Assembly (NCBI GenBank): GCA_030649995.1
Contig: JAUSEV010000013.1
Location: 1 to 64,000 of the forward strand
Length of the DNA: 64,000 nucleotides
Source of the DNA: Candidatus Uhrbacteria bacterium
Lineage (GTDB): Bacteria > Patescibacteriota > Patescibacteriia > 2-12-FULL-60-25
Direction: 5' to 3'
The position numbers and the translations under genes were made by a program. This document shows, one piece after another, positions 6,865-17,200 of this stretch; position 1 is the first letter of the stretch, and each line of letters starts with the position of its first letter. Below the pieces are notes generated by a model. It was not told the DNA's origin. It did no database searches and saw only the letters and a program-made list of their open reading frames with translations.

Positions 6865-7251
6865 ATGGCTAGAATCGCCGGAGTCACTCTTCCTGCTCAA
6901 AAACGCATAGACATCGCGCTCACCTACATCTACGGGATCGGCGCCACCACCGCGAAAAAAATCATCGCGGCTTCAGGCGTACTCGAATCCGTGCGCGTAA
7001 AAGATCTCACGGAGGCGCAAGCAAACAAGTTGCGAGAAGAGGTGGAAAAAAATCATCGCGTCGAGGGGGAACTCAAGCGTGATGTTTTGTCGAACATCAA
7101 ACGTCTCAAAGAAATAGGGTCGTATCGAGGGATGCGTCACAGTAAAAATTTGCCGACGCGCGGACAGCGCACCAAAACCAATTCACGAACGGTTCGTGGC
7201 AACGTGCGACGCACCATGGGTTCGGGAAAGAGGAAGTTGGAAAAGACTTGA
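6865..7251 (+). CDS. rpsM: 30S ribosomal protein S13
   Basis: A 128-aa protein of the small-subunit head that contacts tRNA and the large subunit. [14 protein letters not shown], the helix-two-turn-helix segment [14 protein letters not shown], and the basic tail [17 protein letters not shown] are all standard. I start at the ATG giving MARIAG; an upstream TTG would add nine residues not found in the family. The stop codon TGA shares its final base with the rpsK ATG. Confidence 0.97.
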   Translation: MARIAGVTLPAQKRIDIALTYIYGIGATTAKKIIAASGVLESVRVKDLTEAQANKLREEVEKNHRVEGELKRDVLSNIKRLKEIGSYRGMRHSKNLPTRGQRTKTNSRTVRGNVRRTMGSGKRKLEKT

Positions 7252-7712
7252 TGCTTATGAATACTGAAGAACAGAAAATTGAATCAGGCGAACCGGAAGC
7301 GGAGGCGAAGACGCCTAAGAAGGCGACCAAAGCCAGACCGCGAAAAACGAAAAAGACCAAAACCCAGATTACACAGGGAAAGGCTTTTATTCAGGCAACC
7401 TACAACAACACGATTGTGTCTTTGTGCGATATGAACGGCAATGTGCTCGCATGGTCGAGCGCCGGAGTGGTGGGATTTAAGGGTCCAAAAAAAGCCACGC
7501 CGTATGCCGCATCCGTTATCGTGCGAGACGCGGTGCAGAAGGCCAAGGACTATGGGTTAAAAGAAGTGTATGTTTTTATTTCCGGCGTGGGACAGGGACG
7601 CGAAGGAGCGTTGCGCGCTTTTCAATCAAACAATATTGATGTGCTGGCGATGAAAGATGTGACGCCGGTTCCGCACAACGGATGCCGTCCTCCCAAGCCA
7701 CGAAGAGTTTAA
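7251..7712 (+). CDS. rpsK: 30S ribosomal protein S11
   Basis: S11 forms part of the platform where mRNA leaves the decoding site. The conserved body starts at GKAFIQATYNNTIVSLCD and ends with PVPHNGCRPPKPRRV. It carries a lysine/alanine-rich N-terminal extension of about 40 residues that is absent from most S11 proteins. The start is either ATG 7251, overlapping the rpsM stop by one base, or ATG 7257. Confidence 0.95.
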   Translation: MLMNTEEQKIESGEPEAEAKTPKKATKARPRKTKKTKTQITQGKAFIQATYNNTIVSLCDMNGNVLAWSSAGVVGFKGPKKATPYAASVIVRDAVQKAKDYGLKEVYVFISGVGQGREGALRAFQSNNIDVLAMKDVTPVPHNGCRPPKPRRV

Positions 7713-7716
7713 AAAT

Positions 7717-8337
7717 ATGCGAACACTCAAAGTTACAGCAAAAATGTCGCGGCGCGAGGGTATCCCTCTGACCGACAAAGCCTCGCATGCGCGAGCGCTT
7801 GCGCGTCGTCCCTATGCGCCGGGCGTTCATGGACCGACCGGCCGCACGCGCATGACGGATTACGGAAAACAGTTGCGAGAAAAACAAAAAGCGAAGCGCA
7901 TCTACGGATTGAGTGAACGCCAATTTCGTAATCTCTTTCAAGAAGCGGTTGCCAAGCGCGGAAATTCCGGCGAAACGCTGGTCGAATTTTTGGAACGACG
8001 TTTTGACAACGCCGTTTATCGCGCCGGATTTGCCAAGACGCGCGCCGCCGCCCGTCAAGCGGTTTCCCATGCGCATTTTGAGATCAATGGACACAAGGTC
8101 AATATTCCTTCCTATCGCGTCCGCCCCGGCGAGATGATCGCCATTCGAGAAAACAAGCGCGCAAAAGGAGTCTGGAAAGGGGTTGAGGAAGTTTTGATCA
8201 ATAAAAAGAACACCCCGTCTTGGCTTGCCGTTGACAGCAAAGGATTATCCGCAAAGGTTACGGGAATTCCCGCCGGAACGGAATTGCAACAGCCTTTTGA
8301 TATTAAAAAGATCGTCGAATTTTATTCTCGTCAATAA
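7717..8337 (+). CDS. rpsD: 30S ribosomal protein S4
   Basis: A 206-aa primary 16S rRNA binding protein. The middle contains the S4 RNA-binding domain (LERRFDNAVYRAGFAKTRAAARQ then VSHAHFEINGHKVNIPSY). The N-terminal zinc-binding cysteines found in some S4 proteins are absent, so this is the zinc-free form. It lies four bases after rpsK in the conserved S13-S11-S4-rpoA order. The ATG is preceded by an A-rich stretch without a Shine-Dalgarno sequence. Confidence 0.96.
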   Translation: MRTLKVTAKMSRREGIPLTDKASHARALARRPYAPGVHGPTGRTRMTDYGKQLREKQKAKRIYGLSERQFRNLFQEAVAKRGNSGETLVEFLERRFDNAVYRAGFAKTRAAARQAVSHAHFEINGHKVNIPSYRVRPGEMIAIRENKRAKGVWKGVEEVLINKKNTPSWLAVDSKGLSAKVTGIPAGTELQQPFDIKKIVEFYSRQ

Positions 8338-8346
8338 TTTTTTTCT

Positions 8347-9057
8347 ATGGAACCAATTCTTCTGCCATCCAAAATTCGTTTTACGCATGGCGAGCGTGCC
8401 AATGAAGGGATCATGACCGTCGAGCCTTGCGCGCAAGGGTATGGAACGACGCTCGGGAACGCGATGCGTCGAGTGTTGTTGTCTTCGTTGCCGGGCGCCG
8501 CGGTCACAGCGGTAAAAATAAAAGGCGCGGAACATGAATTTTCCACGTTGCCGAACGTCAAAGAGGATGTGTTGGAAATTATTTTGAATTTAAAGCTGTT
8601 GCGCCTTCGATTATTTTCCGAAGAACCGGTCAAACTGACGTTGACGGTGAAAGGAGAAAAGGAAATCACGGCTGGCGACTTTGCGAAAGACGCTCAAGTG
8701 GAGATTGTGAATCCGGATCTGCATCTTGCGACGCTCACGAATCCTTCGGGCGCGTTTGAGATGGAGGTATGGGTGGGAGCCGGACGCGGATATTACAGCA
8801 CCGAACAGCGTATCAAAGAAAAGTTGGAATTGGGAACCATCGCGATTGATTCTTTATACAGCCCCGTTTTGAATGTGTCTTACAAAGTGGAAGCGACTCG
8901 CGTGGGAGAAAAAACAGACTTTGATAAACTCATTCTCAAAATCGAAACCGATGGAACTTTGGATCCACTGGAAGCGGCCAAGCAAGCGGTCACGATTTTG
9001 TTGGACTACGTCAATATCCTCAAAGACTTGACTTATGCAGAGGAAGCTAGTAACTAG
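8347..9057 (+). CDS. rpoA: RNA polymerase alpha subunit, N-terminal domain only
   Basis: At 236 aa this has the complete dimerisation and assembly domain: TVEPCAQGYGTTLGNAMRRV, LLSSLPGAAVTAVKIKG, then the EGT-type insert domain and the closing helix DPLEAAKQAVTILLDYVNIL. It ends at YAEEASN. The usual flexible linker and C-terminal domain (about 80 residues, which bind UP elements and activators) are missing. The final three codons and the TAG stop are part of a heptamer array (9047-9074), and rplQ starts 26 bases later. A deletion at the repeat may have removed the C-terminal domain, or the short form may be ancestral. Confidence 0.95.
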   Translation: MEPILLPSKIRFTHGERANEGIMTVEPCAQGYGTTLGNAMRRVLLSSLPGAAVTAVKIKGAEHEFSTLPNVKEDVLEIILNLKLLRLRLFSEEPVKLTLTVKGEKEITAGDFAKDAQVEIVNPDLHLATLTNPSGAFEMEVWVGAGRGYYSTEQRIKEKLELGTIAIDSLYSPVLNVSYKVEATRVGEKTDFDKLILKIETDGTLDPLEAAKQAVTILLDYVNILKDLTYAEEASN

Positions 9058-9074
9058 TCACTAGTAACTAGCCA
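9047..9074. repeat. Heptamer array containing the rpoA stop codon
   Basis: Four units CTAGTAA, CTAGTCA, CTAGTAA, CTAGCCA in strict phase. The rpoA TAG stop (9055-9057) is part of the second unit. The same heptamer family forms the array at 2945-3042. Confidence 0.9.
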
Positions 9075-9082
9075 CCTGAATT

Positions 9083-9436
9083 ATGCGCCATCGACGTAAA
9101 GGAAAAACTTTGGATCGGAAGAATGGGCCTCGTAACGCCTTGCTTCGGCAGTTGGCAACGTCGGTGATTTTGTATGAGCATATCAATACCACGCTCGCCA
9201 AAGCCAAAGCGATTAAACCGATCGTGGAAAAATTGATCACCAAAGGGAGACAAAAATCCTTGGCGACCCGTCGATTTTTGCTCAAGGAGATTGTGCAAGA
9301 GTCGGCCGTCAACAAGATTTTGGAAGAATTGGGACCGCGTTACGCCACGCGTCCGGGCGGTTATACTCGTATCATTAAATTGAGTCCTCGTAAGGGGGAT
9401 GGTGCGGAAGTGGCGCAGATACAGTTGGTAAAGTAA
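9083..9436 (+). CDS. rplQ: 50S ribosomal protein L17
   Basis: A 117-aa protein near the peptide exit tunnel. MRHRRKGKTLDRKNGPRNAL, the helix ALLRQLATSVILYEHINTTL and the end GYTRIIKLSPRKGDGAEVAQ are typical. It follows rpoA as in most bacteria. The stop codon is immediately followed by another heptamer array, and no Shine-Dalgarno sequence precedes the ATG. Confidence 0.97.
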   Translation: MRHRRKGKTLDRKNGPRNALLRQLATSVILYEHINTTLAKAKAIKPIVEKLITKGRQKSLATRRFLLKEIVQESAVNKILEELGPRYATRPGGYTRIIKLSPRKGDGAEVAQIQLVK

Positions 9437-9463
9437 TTAGACATTAGTCATTAGACATTAAGA
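9436..9463. repeat. Heptamer array between rplQ and rplM
   Basis: Four units ATTAGAC, ATTAGTC, ATTAGAC, ATTAAGA fill nearly the whole gap between the rplQ stop codon and the rplM ATG at 9466. Confidence 0.88.
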
Positions 9464-9465
9464 TT

Positions 9466-9846
9466 ATGAGCTGGAACAAGAAGCGCGGGATGCCCGCCAT
9501 AAAACGCGAAACGATCGAAATTGACGCCGCCGGTAAGGTGGTGGGTCGTTTGGCGACGCACATCGCCAAGCTGTTGATGGGAAAAGATCAGCCGGGCTAC
9601 ATTCCTCATATTGATTCAGGAGCCATCATAAAAGTTTCCCACGCGGGTCAATTGGTTTTTACCGGCAAAAAAATGGAGCAAAAAGTTTTGTTTCGTTCTT
9701 CCAACCGGCCAAGCGGCATCAAACGTTTGCCGGTGGCAAAACTTTTAAAAGAACGTCCGGAAGAAGTTTTGCTTCACGCCGTCAAATACATGTTGCCGAA
9801 AAATCGTATGCAGAGTGAGCGTTTGAAACGTTTGATTATTGTGTAA
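9466..9846 (+). CDS. rplM: 50S ribosomal protein L13
   Basis: A 126-aa early-assembling large-subunit protein. IDAAGKVVGRLATHIAKLLM at the start and AVKYMLPKNRMQSERLKRL near the end are diagnostic. It is about 15 residues shorter than the E. coli protein, chiefly in the middle loop and C-terminus. It is paired with rpsI as usual. Confidence 0.96.
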   Translation: MSWNKKRGMPAIKRETIEIDAAGKVVGRLATHIAKLLMGKDQPGYIPHIDSGAIIKVSHAGQLVFTGKKMEQKVLFRSSNRPSGIKRLPVAKLLKERPEEVLLHAVKYMLPKNRMQSERLKRLIIV

Positions 9847-9853
9847 TTTTATT

Positions 9854-10411
9854 ATGCCAACGAGCGAAGAAGCAAAAAAGAAAACGCCGAAAAAGAAAAC
9901 GGTTTCCGCGGGCGTAAAGAAGGTTGCCGCCGTGAAAGCGTCTAAATCAAAAACAGCGGATCTGCCAGAGCAGGGAGCTGACGTTTTGGAAGAGGTTGTG
10001 GCGGCGGTGAGAGTAAAAGACGGTTCGTGGATTTACGGACTCGGTCGTCGCAAAACCTCAATCGCGCGCGTGCGATTGATCAAAACCGGAAAGGGCGCGA
10101 TCACCGTCAACGGCAAACCATTTGATGCTTATTTTGGTACCTATGAATTGCGCAACATTGTTACAAGCCCGTTGAAGATTGTGGGACTGGAAACGGGAGT
10201 TGATGTGAGTGCTTCGGCGGAAGGCGGCGGTTTGCGCGGACAGGCAGAATCCATTCGCTTGGGTTTGAGCCGCGCTCTCGTGATTTTGAACCCCACCTAT
10301 CGCAAAACATTAAAAAAATTAGGCTATCTCACCCGCGACCCACGTTCCAAAGAACGAAAGAAGTTCGGTTTGAAGCGAGCGAGAAGGGCGCCGCAGTGGT
10401 CAAAGAGATAA
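9854..10411 (+). CDS. rpsI: 30S ribosomal protein S9
   Basis: S9 reaches the P-site tRNA with its C-terminal tail, here KKFGLKRARRAPQWSKR. The conserved domain starts near residue 57 (WIYGLGRRKTSIARVRLI) and includes GGGLRGQAESIRLGLSRAL. Before it is an extension of about 55 residues rich in Lys, Ala and Glu, not part of normal S9. I use ATG 9854, eight bases after the rplM stop, in preference to an upstream overlapping start. Confidence 0.94.
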   Translation: MPTSEEAKKKTPKKKTVSAGVKKVAAVKASKSKTADLPEQGADVLEEVVAAVRVKDGSWIYGLGRRKTSIARVRLIKTGKGAITVNGKPFDAYFGTYELRNIVTSPLKIVGLETGVDVSASAEGGGLRGQAESIRLGLSRALVILNPTYRKTLKKLGYLTRDPRSKERKKFGLKRARRAPQWSKR

Positions 10412-10436
10412 TTTAAAATAATACTCGATAAAATTT

Positions 10437-11135
10437 ATGTCCTCAACACCTGTGGAGCCGACCTACGTCACCTCGCCGCGAGACAAAAAGCTCGGACTCT
10501 GTTTTCTGATCGGGCCGTTGGCGGGCCTCGTTTTGATCATGGTGGCATGGGCCATGACCAGCTTTATGATCAGCAGGTCAATGGTTACCACGCCCACATC
10601 TGAAGTTGTCAGTTCCAGCGCAGCCATCGTCAGTTCCGTTGACCTGCGGACGACGGTTGCGCGCATTATCAATGTGGCTCTGGGTTTTTTGGGAATACTA
10701 AGCGTCATCGGCATCATAATCGGCATTCCTTTGGGCATCATTTTTTTGGTACGAAAAACCCTTGACCCAAGTCGCGTGGAATATGATAAGCGATCGGGAA
10801 AGGGCGGCGCGTCCGTTATCCCTGAAGAGATCAGGGGCTGGAATTGGGGTGCCGCCGGATTGCCTTTTATCTGGGGAGTCTATCATCATATCTGGATTTC
10901 TCTTTTGAAATTTGTTCCGTTCGTTGGTTTGATTTGGTGGATCGTGATGGGCATCAAGGGCAACGAATGGGCGTGGCGAAAAAATGATTGGGTGAGCGTG
11001 GCGCAGTTTAAAGAAACGCAAAGAAAATGGATGCCCTGGGGCATCGCCTTTTTCGTGTTGAGCGTGCTCATGACGTTTGTTCAACTGGGACAAATAGCGG
11101 GGACTCTGGCGGCATTGTCTGTGGGAGGAAAATAA
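10437..11135 (+). CDS. Multi-pass membrane protein, function unknown
   Basis: A 232-aa protein with about four membrane segments: residues 22-48, 77-104, a re-entrant or third segment around 142-168, and 198-218. Between the second and third is a soluble loop. The segment GWNWGAAGLPFIWGVYHHIW, followed by a glycine-rich helix and NEWAWRKNDW, resembles the aromatic motif of small DUF2628-like membrane proteins; I am not certain of the family. It is on the same strand and 25 bases after rpsI, so it may be the last gene of that operon. Confidence 0.6.
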   Translation: MSSTPVEPTYVTSPRDKKLGLCFLIGPLAGLVLIMVAWAMTSFMISRSMVTTPTSEVVSSSAAIVSSVDLRTTVARIINVALGFLGILSVIGIIIGIPLGIIFLVRKTLDPSRVEYDKRSGKGGASVIPEEIRGWNWGAAGLPFIWGVYHHIWISLLKFVPFVGLIWWIVMGIKGNEWAWRKNDWVSVAQFKETQRKWMPWGIAFFVLSVLMTFVQLGQIAGTLAALSVGGK

Positions 11136-11234
11136 AAAATAATCAAATTCATAAAAAGAGCGTACCGAGATGGTATGCTTTTGGTTTTTGACCCTTGTTT
11201 TTTTTGTGAAAATTTTGTATTCTGGAGGGAGTTT

Positions 11235-14216
11235 ATGATGCGCGAGAGACGTGGGCCGGCGGCGAAAATCGAGGCGAAAGAGCCGGAACGGCGTTTTGAA
11301 TTGCCTACGGATATAAAAACGCAGCGGATTTTATACGAATTGAGTCGAGAGGATACGATCGTCGGCAAGGTGGCGAGCGTGATCTGGGAGGAGATGCGAC
11401 TACATATCCCGGCGTGGGAAAAAGAGGGGGCACCGCAGGCGTTTGTTTTGCCGAAAGCGATGGCGAAAAAAATCAAAGAACGCGAGTGGCATGCGCTGGA
11501 ATATGAAATGGAAAACGAGCGGATTCTTGGCGGTGAAGAGACGCCGCGCGTCAAGGAGTTTATGGAATCGCGCGACCAGCTGGATCGATCGCTGCGAAAA
11601 TTTCGCGAACGAAAATTATGGGAATATGTGAAGACGTCGGAAGAACTCATGACGCCGGAGGAGAAAGAGTCATCGGCGTTGTTTAAGGAATTGAATGTCG
11701 GGGTGCAAAAATTGGCCGAACAGTTTGGATTTAAGCGAGAGGTCGTTTTGGAAATCACGCGGAGCCAAGATTTTAATGCGTTTGTTTTTTCGGTGGCTAA
11801 GGAAGGCGGGGTGGACAATCCGGACGTGCCGTTGCGAATTTATTTGCACGCAGGGCTTGTGGATGCGCTTCATGAGATGATGCGGGAAAGAGGGAATGAT
11901 TTAGCCGTGGATCATGTCATGGGAATTTTGGCACATGAACTTGCGCACTTAAAACAGCCGGCTTATCACGCGGATGCGGATGTACATTCTCGCGATAAGG
12001 ATGAGACGCAGAGATATGAATATGACGCGGATGCGCGGGCGATCGAGGTGATGGATCGTTCGGGGTTTAATCCCACAGCGGTCATCGAAGTTTTTGAGAT
12101 GATGCAGAAGCGTGGAGGGGGAGGGGAGGCGGTTCTTCAGCATTATCTTACGAACACGCATCCGTTGGACGAGAATAGGGTTAAGGAATTGCGGCAGGTG
12201 TATGAAAATCCGAGCGAGCCGTTTTTTTCCGCGCAAAAAGAGTTGACCCCTCTCTCAAAAGAGGCTCACGAAGAAGTGAAAAAAATGTTACGAAAAGATC
12301 TTTTGCAGTCGCTTGAACACATCAAGATGCTGGCCGCTTGGGATGGGGTTCTTAAAAAATTGGAAGAAGATCCAAACATGAATTTGCATGACACCGCAAT
12401 CGTGGGACGGATGCTGCGCGTACACGCGGATGTCCGGACGGCGATCGCCGGAGCTTCGGAAACGCTGGAACGGGACGAAGGGATTTCCGAGGCGATTGTA
12501 CTCATGGCGAATTTTTACATTCAGGAGAATGAGAAAGCGTTGGAGGGCAAGAAGGGGGCTAACGGTTTTTTTAACGAATACGGTTGGGGAGGTGATTCTT
12601 GGTCTTTTTTGCTGGTGAAACAGGCGCCCTATGAGATGGCCGCGATAGGGGATTCGATTTTTGAGCGTGAATCTTCTACGGATTTACGTCGGGAATTCGA
12701 TGAGCGGCAACGCCAACCAGAGGAGGAACAGGAGCTTCTCAAATTCGTATATGGCCACGCGTTTGGCAATACTGTGGTGGAAAAGAAATATATAAAAAAC
12801 ATGCAGGATCTTTTTAATCCCATGAACCATCATGCGGTGAATTTTTGGCACCAAAGAATCGGATGGCGCGTGAGTGATATGGATCCGATGACGCTCATGG
12901 AGATGGCGCGACGAGAGTTGATCAAAGAAATCAGTTTTTTATTCACTTATGGCGCAAGAAAGGATGTGAAATATCAAACCGCGAAGGAGATCAACGAGAA
13001 AGAAGAATTTTTACGGGTTTTTTTTGAGGAAGCGGAAAAAGAAGAGGAGCGTCAAAAAATACCAGAGGAGCGTGCGGAAGCGTCCTCTACGGAAGTCAGT
13101 CATGCCTTTTTGGATTTGAAGGCGATAGGACAGATCAAAGCCAAGCTCGCGGAACGCCTTTCCGGTTACAAAGAAGAATCAAAAACCGAGGTTCCTGTTT
13201 GGCAACAGTCGCGTGATTATCATATGGATGTGAACCTTCAAAAATTTCCAGCGCGCGTTTCTCTCGAGTTGGTTTTTTCTGAAGAACCGTTGCCAGAAGA
13301 TTTTACGCCTTTGCAAAAAGTGTTGGCACGGTATTTGCGCGCCGCATGGAAAATTTTTGAACGATCGCTTGAGTCGGAGAAACTCCAAAAGGAACTCGGC
13401 CTGACCGTCAAGGACGATTCGGAAGCCAAACGGATTTTATTTGAAGTGCTCTACTATGATTTTTTCTTTGATACGCCGGAAAAAACCAAGAGAATCTCAA
13501 ATCTGTCACTCGAAGAAATAAAGCGCCACGCTCCGGCTTTTTCCCAATATCTTCAAGCCGTCTACCCGGTTGCGCAATGGATTCAAGGCGCGGATGGCAC
13601 GAAGCAGGGGCAGTCGCTCGCAAAATACCTCCCGACCGCGCATCGGCAGATGGAATTCGATTTGATTGTAAATTTTACGGTGGCGGACCGTTCCGGGGTT
13701 AACGATTTTGAAACGCTTGGGCAGCATCTGGAATGGATACGAGCGATTAAATATCATCCGGGTTTGAAGGGCGTTCATGATGGATCGAATCACGACTTGC
13801 CGACGTCATGGGGACTTAGTTATGAGCATCGGCGCGAAGGTTTGTTTAAGGCGAAACGACGTTTGTTTGAAAGGATGTTGCGCATGGGTGCGGTGGTTCC
13901 TGCGGATACGGATCTTGAGTCTTCGGCATGGGAAGTGGGACATCGGATGGAACAGGCACTCACGACAAGAGCGACAGAGAAGGGGTTGCCGCCGCGCTAT
14001 TTTGTGACAGGCGGAAAAAAAGAAAATTGGATGGAGTGGTTGCAACACGACGTAAAAGATACGTACCAACGGAAAGAGGAAATCTCGCAATTACAACAAA
14101 TTTTTTCCGAGGAATTTATGCGTTTATTTGCGGATGATATTGAAGAGATGAAAGAATGTAAACCGGACATGATCGAATTGGAAAGAGCGATACAGATTAA
14201 AGATTTTGAAGAATAA
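11235..14216 (+). CDS. Large M48-type metallopeptidase-domain protein
   Basis: A 993-aa cytosol-type protein with no signal peptide or membrane helix. A zinc peptidase site is at about residue 234: ILAHELAHLK (HExxH), followed about 27 residues later by YEYDADARAIEVM, which supplies the third ligand as in M48 (Oma1/HtpX/BepA-like) peptidases, and then THPLDENRVKELR. M48 enzymes are usually 250-500 aa, and the 600 residues after the domain are charged, helical and unrecognised. A GGAGGG ribosome-binding site fixes the start at 11235. The stop is three bases from the next giant gene, so the two are surely one transcript. Confidence 0.75.
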   Translation: MMRERRGPAAKIEAKEPERRFELPTDIKTQRILYELSREDTIVGKVASVIWEEMRLHIPAWEKEGAPQAFVLPKAMAKKIKEREWHALEYEMENERILGGEETPRVKEFMESRDQLDRSLRKFRERKLWEYVKTSEELMTPEEKESSALFKELNVGVQKLAEQFGFKREVVLEITRSQDFNAFVFSVAKEGGVDNPDVPLRIYLHAGLVDALHEMMRERGNDLAVDHVMGILAHELAHLKQPAYHADADVHSRDKDETQRYEYDADARAIEVMDRSGFNPTAVIEVFEMMQKRGGGGEAVLQHYLTNTHPLDENRVKELRQVYENPSEPFFSAQKELTPLSKEAHEEVKKMLRKDLLQSLEHIKMLAAWDGVLKKLEEDPNMNLHDTAIVGRMLRVHADVRTAIAGASETLERDEGISEAIVLMANFYIQENEKALEGKKGANGFFNEYGWGGDSWSFLLVKQAPYEMAAIGDSIFERESSTDLRREFDERQRQPEEEQELLKFVYGHAFGNTVVEKKYIKNMQDLFNPMNHHAVNFWHQRIGWRVSDMDPMTLMEMARRELIKEISFLFTYGARKDVKYQTAKEINEKEEFLRVFFEEAEKEEERQKIPEERAEASSTEVSHAFLDLKAIGQIKAKLAERLSGYKEESKTEVPVWQQSRDYHMDVNLQKFPARVSLELVFSEEPLPEDFTPLQKVLARYLRAAWKIFERSLESEKLQKELGLTVKDDSEAKRILFEVLYYDFFFDTPEKTKRISNLSLEEIKRHAPAFSQYLQAVYPVAQWIQGADGTKQGQSLAKYLPTAHRQMEFDLIVNFTVADRSGVNDFETLGQHLEWIRAIKYHPGLKGVHDGSNHDLPTSWGLSYEHRREGLFKAKRRLFERMLRMGAVVPADTDLESSAWEVGHRMEQALTTRATEKGLPPRYFVTGGKKENWMEWLQHDVKDTYQRKEEISQLQQIFSEEFMRLFADDIEEMKECKPDMIELERAIQIKDFEE

Positions 14217-14219
14217 TCT

Positions 14220-17200
14220 ATGGCAACGACCAAACAAAATCTTCTTTTTTCGCGGTTGCGGTTTGCGCGCGATCCTTTGGATTCGGAGACTGTCGCGGCA
14301 CATTATCGTGAACAGCTGGGTCGGGTGATGCCGTATCTTGAGCCGGGAACAAAATTGCCAAAACAGATCGAGATGAAAGAAATGGATTCATTAGCCAGAG
14401 GATGGCTTACGGAGTTGGATTTTTCTCTGTCGCGTCTGCCTGACGACCCAACCCTCGCACGGATTCGAAAAAAGTTGGCGTCTGATTCACCCGAACTGGC
14501 GGAAGAAGGTTTTGTTGAACTTCAAAACCACAGCACAAAACATCCGACATTAGATGGTTCGTTTCCTGCATTAAAAATCATCCGCGAACTCCCGCGAGGT
14601 TTTGGTTTTTATCTGAAAGCGCTTTCTCAAGATCTTCAGCCGCATCAAGCGGAGGAGACGATGAGGAAGATCGATCTTCCGCTTGCAACAACCAATGCGC
14701 GCTGGTCAAACAATCTGCTCGGCATTCCCGTGAACCATGAGATCGGTTTGTATTTTTTGTTAGGGAATTTATATCCGTATGAAGTGCTGAAAGAAAGTTA
14801 CAAGGGTGGGCATTTTGATCAAAGAGACATTATCCCGTTGGATTTACAGGGGCTTGTGCGCATGTACAAGGCGGCTGAACCCATCTACGGCGAAACGTGG
14901 AAAAAGCACGATCCGGAAGGCGAGCGGCTCATGCGAGAGACGGTGGCGCGCTTTGAGTGGCAAGAGAAGAATCCGCTCTGGACAACGGATGCGGAACGGG
15001 ATGGTCAGGAAAATTTTAAGAAGTTATGGCAGGTGCTGGAAGTGGTTGCGAGGAGTCCGTCTTTCGGCGGTGGCATGGGTAGTTTTTCCTGGACGTTTTT
15101 TTTGAAAAAGTTGTGGGACGAAGAGGCCTTGTTAGAAGAGCGGTTCAAAAAAGTGAGTTTTAAGGACTGTGATAAATCTTTTGCTCAAGACGATGCGATC
15201 TTTGACTATGACAAATCTTTTGCTCAAGACGATGCGATCTTGAATGATCCGCGATTCGCATCAACCTTGCAAGCCATGGGAGAGAAGTTGGCGGATTGGA
15301 TGCCGAAGGGGGAAGAACCGCGAGCGGGAGGCCCTTCGACAAGCTCAGGGCAGATAGGGATCGCTCGCAAGCTTTTGAAGGAACACGGGGCGCCGGCCGA
15401 AACCGCTGGAAATTTGCGGGAGATATTTACAAAAGGTTTGCGAGAAATCCAGTGGCAGGACATTGTGCTCAAATATAAAGAACAACTGCAGAAAAAATTT
15501 CAGGAGCCGGGGTTGTTTGAGAAGGCACAACAATTTCAGGAAGGGTGGTTTCGGGATTTTGTGTTGAATGAAGCATGGAAAAATCAAGAACCGAAACGGA
15601 CGCGCGAACGCGCCGAGATCTATCTCAAACTCATGAAACGCGAAACGGCGGAAGGGGCAAAGATCAACCGCGCGCCGGATCTGATGAATCAATACGTGCG
15701 GGAACATTATCGGGAAGGGACGATAGAGGATTCTCGTTTAAGCATTGCGGGGTGGTCTGAAATAGATGACCAAGCTCCTAAGTTTACAGAAGAAGAACTG
15801 GACGTGATGGAAGAAGAACGGACAAGGCGGGTGTTTGGTCAGGCAAATGGCCTGGATGAAAGGTATATAAATCAGCTTGGACGAAATGATTATTTTCTCG
15901 TGAAGGGAGATAAAAGTGTTAATCTTACGGAAAAACACGAAGCCCGAAAAATTCGTTTTCAGAAACGGGCGGAAGAGGGGAAAAATTTTCCGGGCACGAA
16001 AGGTTTGTATCTTTTTTCCGATGCCGGAAGCCGTCAACCGAATCAGGAAGTGGTGAGCGATAAATCTTTTGCCGCGCGTTTTGTGAGCCGCTTCGCAAAT
16101 CAAGACATCAAACAGATCAAAGAAAAAATTTCTGCGGGTACAGATTATCAGTCAACCGTTGATCGATTAGAAAAATGGACAACGACACATTTACGCGATG
16201 CGTCGCTCTTGAAAGATTTTTATTTAGAAAACGCTTTGCATTTGCGGTTGTGGAATTATCTGCGTCAGTCGCGGTTGGGTCCAAATTTAGAAAAGTTAGG
16301 GATACGGCTTGCCGTGACGGATGTGGATCTCGAAAATCATTTTAAGGGCAAGGACGATGGCGTGTTGCAAGACGCGTACTTTACGAAATACACTTTATTT
16401 CGCGTGGAAGGGTTGGCGGCGAATATTGACGTGCTGATGGTCGAAGAAAAAGAGGCGCTGGCCGCGCTGATCCATCAACTAAAGAAATTTTTTACGCCCG
16501 GGGCCGTGGAAGGGTATGAGCGGATCGCCGTTGAGCTCGAAGAGGATCGTCTGCGTGGGCGCTACGAAGAGCTGTATCGCGACGCTTTGCCTCGCGGGAG
16601 AAAGCCGACCCCGGAGGAAGAGGCGGCCGCGCGTGATCGCGCATTTGATCACGTGTTTAAGGAGATTCTTGTCCGTTTTCCTTTTGCCGGTTACAGTCGT
16701 GACGATCTGCTTGAGCGGTTTGCCTTGCAATTTTCTTCCACGCTTGATCATGTGCGGCGCGTGGAAGAATCAACCTACACGTATTTGGTGCGCCATCCGG
16801 CGGAAGAAAAAGAAAAAGGCGAGAAGGTCGCGTTTGCGCCAGTTGAGGCCGTCAAAAATTATCTCGCCGTGTTTCAGGATCGGGAAAGCCGCGCAAAAAT
16901 TTTGGGTTGGATTTTTGGCGGCACGTTGCCCGATGATCGCTATCTGGAAGGGCGATCGTTCCACATGAATCCGGATGAGGAGCGCGACGTGTTTTGGTTC
17001 ATGAGCAAAGCCGAACGCCGAGCGGTTTTGTACAACGCGCTTATGGGATCAAACGGTTTATTCGAGATTCCGGTTGGGCAGATGAACAAGCTATTTCCTT
17101 CAAGCGAAGAAAAAATCATGATGGAATTTTTGGAGGTTTTTTATCAGCACAACATCGCGACTTCTCTCGCAAACGAGGAGCAAAAAGTATCGATGGAGCC

